Source: an uncultured Ruminococcus sp.
Lineage (GTDB): Bacteria; Bacillota; Clostridia; Oscillospirales; Acutalibacteraceae
Direction of reading: 5' to 3'
Length of the DNA stretch: 10,236 nucleotides
Assembly (NCBI GenBank): GCA_902797525.1
Contig: CADBSZ010000052.1
Location: forward strand, 1-10,236
Shown here: positions 6,097-10,236 of the stretch, piece after piece
Numbering within the stretch: the stretch's first letter is position 1
Layout: each line of letters starts with the position of its first letter
Translations under genes and position numbers: made by a program
The notes under the pieces: model-generated
The model's input: the letters and a program-made list of their open reading frames with translations, nothing else
Databases searched by the model: none
What the model was told of the DNA's origin: nothing

Positions 6097-9000
6097 ATGT
6101 CATTCACACATCTTCACGTTCACACCGAATACAGCCTGCTCGACGGCGCGTGCCGTATCAGCGAAATTGCCTCTGCCGCCAAGCGAAAGGGGTTTTCGTC
6201 GCTTGCCATCACCGACCACGGCGTGATGTACGGCGTCATTGATTTCTACCGTGCCTGCCAAAAGGAGGGGCTTCACCCCGTCATCGGCTGCGAGGTGTAT
6301 GTCGCGCCCGGCTCGCGCTTTGACAAAAACCCCTATGAGCGCTACTTTCACATGGTGCTGCTGTGTGAAAACAACACGGGCTATCAAAATTTAATCAAGC
6401 TGGTGTCGCTCGGCTTCACCGAGGGCTTTTACAACAAGCCGCGCATTGACGACAGCCTGCTCGAGCAGTATCACGAGGGCTTGATTTGTCTGTCGGCGTG
6501 TCTGGCAGGCGAAATTCCGCGCAAGCTGCTCTCGGGCGACTACGACGCCGCCAGGGAAAAGGCGGCGTATTACCGCGACCTGTTCGGCAAGGACAACTTT
6601 TTTATCGAATTACAGGACCACGGCATCGAGGAGCAGCGGCGCATTATTCCCGATTTGGTGCGGATTGCCCGTGAAACAGGCGTGGGACTGGTTGCCACCA
6701 ACGACAGTCACTACATCGAAAAAGAGGACAGCGCCACTCACGGCATTTTGCTGTGCATACAAACCGGCAGCACCGTCAGCGACGACAACAAAATGGAGTT
6801 TCAGACGGACGAGTTTTACCTCAAAACCGAGGACGAAATGCGCGCGCTGTTTTCACAGTATCCCGATTCTCTCGAAAATACCTCCAAAATCGCCGAACGC
6901 TGCAACGTCACCTTCACCTTCGGCGAGCGCAAGCTGCCGCGCTTTGATGTTCCGAATAACGAAAACCACCTCGAGTATTTCCGCCGCCAATGCTACGACG
7001 GTCTGCGCCGTCACTACGGCGACCGGCCGTCCAAGGAATTGACTGAGCGGCTTGAATATGAAATCGACACCATCAGCCGCATGGGCTTTGTCGATTATTA
7101 TCTCATCGTCAACGACTTTGTGCAGTACGCCAAAAGTCACGGCATTCCCGTCGGCCCCGGGCGAGGCTCGGGCGCAGGCTCGCTGTGCGCCTACTGCATC
7201 GGCATCACGGCGATTGACCCCATGAAATTCAATTTGCTGTTTGAGCGGTTTCTCAATCCCGCGCGCGTCAGCATGCCCGACTTTGACATCGACTTCTGCA
7301 AGGAACGCAGGGGAGAGGTCATCGACTATGTGGTGCGCAAATACGGCAGCGACCACGTGGCGCAGATTATCTCGTTCGGTACCATGGCGGCGCGCGGCGC
7401 CATTCGCGACGTCGGCCGCGCCCTCGGCATGCCTTACGCTGCCGTGGACGTCATCGCCAAAAAGGTGCCGTTTGAGCTGAACATCACGCTCGACAAGGCG
7501 ATGAAGCAGAACGCCGATTTGCGCCGGCAGTATGACAGCGACCTGCAGGCGAAGGAGCTCATCGACATTGCGCGCAAAATAGAGGGCATGCCGCGCCACG
7601 CCACCATGCACGCGGCAGGCGTTGTCATTACGGACAAGCCCGTGTCCGACTATGTGCCGCTCTCCAAAAACGACGACAACGTCGTCACCCAGTTTACCAT
7701 GACGACGCTGGAGGAGCTTGGACTGCTGAAAATGGATTTTCTCGGTTTGCGCAACCTCACTGTCATCGACGACGCCGAAAAGCTGATTCGCCGCAGTCAT
7801 CCCGAATATTCCGCAGAGCAGATTCGCGACGACGACCAAAGGGTGTTCGCCATGATTTCACGCGGCGCCACCGAGGGCGTGTTCCAGTTTGAAAGCCAGG
7901 GCATGAAAAACGTGCTCACGCAGCTAAAGCCCGACTGCATGGAGGATTTGGTCGCCGTGCTGTCGCTCTACCGTCCCGGCCCGATGGACAGCATTCCCAC
8001 CTATATCGACTGCCGCCACAACCCCTCGCACATCCGCTACAAGCACCCTGCCCTGAAAAGCATTCTCGACGTCACCTACGGCTGCATTGTCTATCAGGAA
8101 CAGGTCATGCAGATTTTCCGCGATTTGGCAGGCTACAGCTTCGGCCGCGCCGACATCGTGCGCCGCGCCATGAGCAAGAAAAAGCACGACGTCATGGAGC
8201 GCGAGCGCGAGGTATTCCTCAACGGCGAAACCGACGAAAACGGAAATGTTGTCATCGAGGGCTGTTTGCGCCGCGGCATCGACCGCGCCGCCGCGCTGTC
8301 TATTTTCGGCGAAATGGAAAGCTTTGCTTCCTACGCCTTCAACAAATCCCACGCCGCCGCCTATGCCGCGGTATCCTACAAAACGGCGTGGCTCAAATGC
8401 TACTATCCGCGCGAGTACATGGCGGCGCTGCTCTCCAGCGTTCTCGACAACCAAAACAAGCTCGCGTCCTATATCACCGAATGCCGTCACCTCGGCATCG
8501 CGGTGCTGCCGCCGAACGTCAACGAAAGCGACCTCGGCTTTTCCGTCAGCGGAAAAAACATCCGCTACGGCCTGCTCGCGATAAAAAACCTCGGCAAGGC
8601 GTTCATCGACCAAATCATCGCCGAGCGGCGCGTGTCGCCCTATCGCTCTTTTTACGACTTCTGCAAGCGGCTTTACGGCAAAAACAGCAACAGCCGCGCG
8701 GTGGAAAGCTTGATTAAATGCGGCGCGTTCGACGGCTTGGGCGGCAACCGCCGTCAGCTGCTTGCCATCTGCAAAACCGTGCTCGACGACCTCGAATACA
8801 ACGCACGCCGCAACATGGGCGGTCAGCTCAGCTTTTTTGACATGGGCAACGCCGGCGCTCTCAGCGACACCGCCGAGCCGCAGCTGCCGCCGCTCGAGGA
8901 ATTTCCCACCCATGAGCTGCTGCACATGGAAAACGAAATCGCCGGCATGTACCTCAGCGGCCACCCAATGGACGACTACACCGCGTTTTCGCGCCTTGTC

Positions 9001-9588
9001 AGGGCGGACAAAATCGGCGCGATTGTGCAAAACGAGGGCAACGCCTATCCCGACGGCAAAAAGGTTTGCATTGTGGGCGTTATCTCCAAAACCAAAACGC
9101 AGACCACCAAAAACGGCAAGCTGATGGCGTTCGTCACCGTTGAGGACCGCTACGGCTCCATGGAAGCCGTCGTTTTTCCGAACGTTTACGAAAAATTCGG
9201 CGTGTTCCTCGGCGAAACAAGCGTGGTGATTTTGCGCGGTTCGCTCAACTTTAAGGAAAACGAGGAGCCGAAGCTGATTTGCGACACAGCGGAAAAGGCG
9301 CGCACCAACGCCGAATGCGAGGGCTATCAGCCTGCGCAGCCGCCGCAGATCAAACAGCCGCAGCCGCCTGCGGCGCTCTGGCTGCGCGTTGACGACCTCA
9401 ACACGCCGCTTTATGAACGCGCGCGCCGCGTGCTCGACATTTTCGACGGCAAAACGCCCGTCATTTTCTATCTGACAAACACCAACCGCAAGGTGATGGC
9501 GCCCGAAAGCATGTGGGTAAGCCTTAACGACGTCATGCTCAGGGAGCTGAAATACCAGCTCGGCGACCGAAACGTTGCGGTAAAATAA
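6097..9588 (+). CDS. dnaE: DNA polymerase III subunit alpha
   Basis: Protein of 1163 residues, a full-length family C replicative DNA polymerase. The PHP domain (about 1-270) shows all expected metal ligands: H7/H9 (HLHVH), D40/H41 (TDHG), E66 (GCEVYV), H85 (YFHM), C135 (LSACLAGE), and D203/H205 (NDSHY). The polymerase core includes VGPGRGSGAGSL and the acidic catalytic segment PDFDIDF (D395, D397, D399), with the third aspartate in LKMDFLGL (D547). Helix-hairpin-helix elements lie at about 830-890. The internal clamp-binding motif QLSFFD is at 910-915. An OB fold at about 988-1070 precedes a Pro/Gln-rich linker and a C-terminal domain. The layout fits the DnaE1 type; PolC is expected elsewhere in a Firmicute. 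The promoter is probably the one before nusB. Confidence 0.97.
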   Translation: MSFTHLHVHTEYSLLDGACRISEIASAAKRKGFSSLAITDHGVMYGVIDFYRACQKEGLHPVIGCEVYVAPGSRFDKNPYERYFHMVLLCENNTGYQNLIKLVSLGFTEGFYNKPRIDDSLLEQYHEGLICLSACLAGEIPRKLLSGDYDAAREKAAYYRDLFGKDNFFIELQDHGIEEQRRIIPDLVRIARETGVGLVATNDSHYIEKEDSATHGILLCIQTGSTVSDDNKMEFQTDEFYLKTEDEMRALFSQYPDSLENTSKIAERCNVTFTFGERKLPRFDVPNNENHLEYFRRQCYDGLRRHYGDRPSKELTERLEYEIDTISRMGFVDYYLIVNDFVQYAKSHGIPVGPGRGSGAGSLCAYCIGITAIDPMKFNLLFERFLNPARVSMPDFDIDFCKERRGEVIDYVVRKYGSDHVAQIISFGTMAARGAIRDVGRALGMPYAAVDVIAKKVPFELNITLDKAMKQNADLRRQYDSDLQAKELIDIARKIEGMPRHATMHAAGVVITDKPVSDYVPLSKNDDNVVTQFTMTTLEELGLLKMDFLGLRNLTVIDDAEKLIRRSHPEYSAEQIRDDDQRVFAMISRGATEGVFQFESQGMKNVLTQLKPDCMEDLVAVLSLYRPGPMDSIPTYIDCRHNPSHIRYKHPALKSILDVTYGCIVYQEQVMQIFRDLAGYSFGRADIVRRAMSKKKHDVMEREREVFLNGETDENGNVVIEGCLRRGIDRAAALSIFGEMESFASYAFNKSHAAAYAAVSYKTAWLKCYYPREYMAALLSSVLDNQNKLASYITECRHLGIAVLPPNVNESDLGFSVSGKNIRYGLLAIKNLGKAFIDQIIAERRVSPYRSFYDFCKRLYGKNSNSRAVESLIKCGAFDGLGGNRRQLLAICKTVLDDLEYNARRNMGGQLSFFDMGNAGALSDTAEPQLPPLEEFPTHELLHMENEIAGMYLSGHPMDDYTAFSRLVRADKIGAIVQNEGNAYPDGKKVCIVGVISKTKTQTTKNGKLMAFVTVEDRYGSMEAVVFPNVYEKFGVFLGETSVVILRGSLNFKENEEPKLICDTAEKARTNAECEGYQPAQPPQIKQPQPPAALWLRVDDLNTPLYERARRVLDIFDGKTPVIFYLTNTNRKVMAPESMWVSLNDVMLRELKYQLGDRNVAVK
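9357..9374 (+). repeat. Short perfect inverted repeat inside dnaE
   Basis: GCCGCAG, a four-base loop CCGC, then CTGCGGC form a 7-bp GC-only-plus-one-AT stem within the codons for the Pro/Gln-rich linker between the OB fold and the C-terminal domain of DnaE. No T-run follows, so it is not an intrinsic terminator. It most likely results from repeated CAG/CCG codons. Confidence 0.4.
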
Positions 9589-9607
9589 ACCAAACGGAAA
9601 TGAAACT

Positions 9608-10236
9608 ATGATTATCGACTTTCACACGCACACCTTTCCCGACGCCATCGCGGAAAGAACAATTGCCTATCTCACCGAAAAGGGCGGCATTCAGCCCTAC
9701 CGCGAGGGCACGCTGTCCTCGCTGATTGAAAACATGAAGCGCAGCGGAATTGATTACAGCGTTGTTTTGCCCGTGGCAACCCTGCCCAAGCAGGAGCGCA
9801 CCATCAACCGCGTTTCCGTTGAAAGCAACGGCAAAAACCATGTCTTTTTTGCAGGCGGCATTCATCCCGATTGCGCCGACGTGCCCGGCACGCTCGACCA
9901 AATTGCAAAGGGAGGGCTGTTTGGCATTAAGCTTCATCCCGACTATCAGGGCGTGCATTTTGACGATCCGCGCTATGTCAACATCATGCGCCAAGCAGCC
10001 GAAAGGGGACTGTATATTATCACCCACGCAGGCTTCGACGTTGCCTACCGCGATCATGTGCACTGCACGCCCGATATGATTCTTAATGTTTTAAAAGAAT
10101 TAAAAGGCGTGATTGAAAACAAGCTTATCCTCGCGCATCTCGGCGGCTACGACATGCCCGACGAGGTGCTGCAAAAGCTCATCGGCGCGCCGGTGTATAT
10201 GGACACCGCCGCCGTTTTGCGGCTTTATCCCGAAAA
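9608..10236 (+). CDS. Amidohydrolase-2 family metal-dependent hydrolase, N-terminal part
   Basis: Partial gene: 209 residues are visible and the frame is still open at the window end. The protein begins IIDFHTHTFPDAIAER, with the HxH metal pair at H6 and H8. Further likely active-site residues are H86 (GGIHPD), K108/H110 (GIKLHPDYQG), H140 (IITHAG), H177 (LILAHLGG) and D199 (YMDTAA). This pattern is typical of the amidohydrolase-2 (TIM-barrel, decarboxylase/hydrolase-like) family; the substrate cannot be read from the sequence. The ATG at 9608 has GGAAA at 9596-9600 with a seven-base spacer. Only 19 bases separate it from dnaE, with no terminator, so cotranscription is possible but a functional link to replication is not implied. 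Confidence 0.9.
   Translation, partial: MIIDFHTHTFPDAIAERTIAYLTEKGGIQPYREGTLSSLIENMKRSGIDYSVVLPVATLPKQERTINRVSVESNGKNHVFFAGGIHPDCADVPGTLDQIAKGGLFGIKLHPDYQGVHFDDPRYVNIMRQAAERGLYIITHAGFDVAYRDHVHCTPDMILNVLKELKGVIENKLILAHLGGYDMPDEVLQKLIGAPVYMDTAAVLRLYPE

Noticed and set aside
6853..9030. Long antisense open frames opposite dnaE (328 codons at 6853-7839 and 368 codons at 7924-9030)
   Set aside because: They lie wholly within dnaE, have no family signatures, are rich in Val/Ala/His/Arg, and are expected when the sense strand has high GC at third positions.

Overview
All genes in this window lie on the + strand. The sequence is GC-rich, with G or C favoured at third codon positions. It contains most of the spoIIIA sporulation operon (spoIIIAB to spoIIIAH), so it comes from an endospore-forming member of the Firmicutes. 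The base composition and the nusB / TsaD-paralogue / xseA order suggest a high-GC member of class Clostridia, possibly Oscillospirales. That taxonomic call is an inference.

Region 1 (1-3382) holds the 3' end of spoIIIAB and complete spoIIIAC, AD, AE, AF, AG and AH, packed with overlaps or gaps of a few bases. The products are membrane and intermembrane-space parts of the SpoIIIA-SpoIIQ channel ('feeding tube') that links the mother cell to the engulfed forespore. The operon promoter and spoIIIAA are upstream of the window. SpoIIIAG is unusually short because the segment between its ring-building beta strands is small.

Region 2 (3383-3518) is the only sizeable intergenic gap. It has no recognisable terminator, a short A-rich repetitive stretch after spoIIIAH, and a strong-looking sigma-A promoter (TTTACA, 17 bp, TATAAT with an extended TG) just before nusB.

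Region 3 (3519-9588) is a tightly coupled housekeeping cluster: nusB (transcription antitermination / rRNA synthesis), a divergent TsaD/Kae1-family paralogue, xseA (exonuclease VII large subunit) and dnaE (DNA polymerase III alpha). The usual xseA partner, xseB, is absent from its expected place; dnaE begins one base after the xseA stop codon.

Region 4 (9608-10236) is the 5' part of an amidohydrolase-2 family metal-dependent hydrolase, cut off by the window end. It follows dnaE closely and may share its transcript.

I see no RNA genes, mobile elements, CRISPR arrays or phage genes, and no clearly new multigene system. The points most worth checking are the compact SpoIIIAG, the xseB-less xseA-dnaE junction with its short XseA coiled coil, and the TsaD paralogue.
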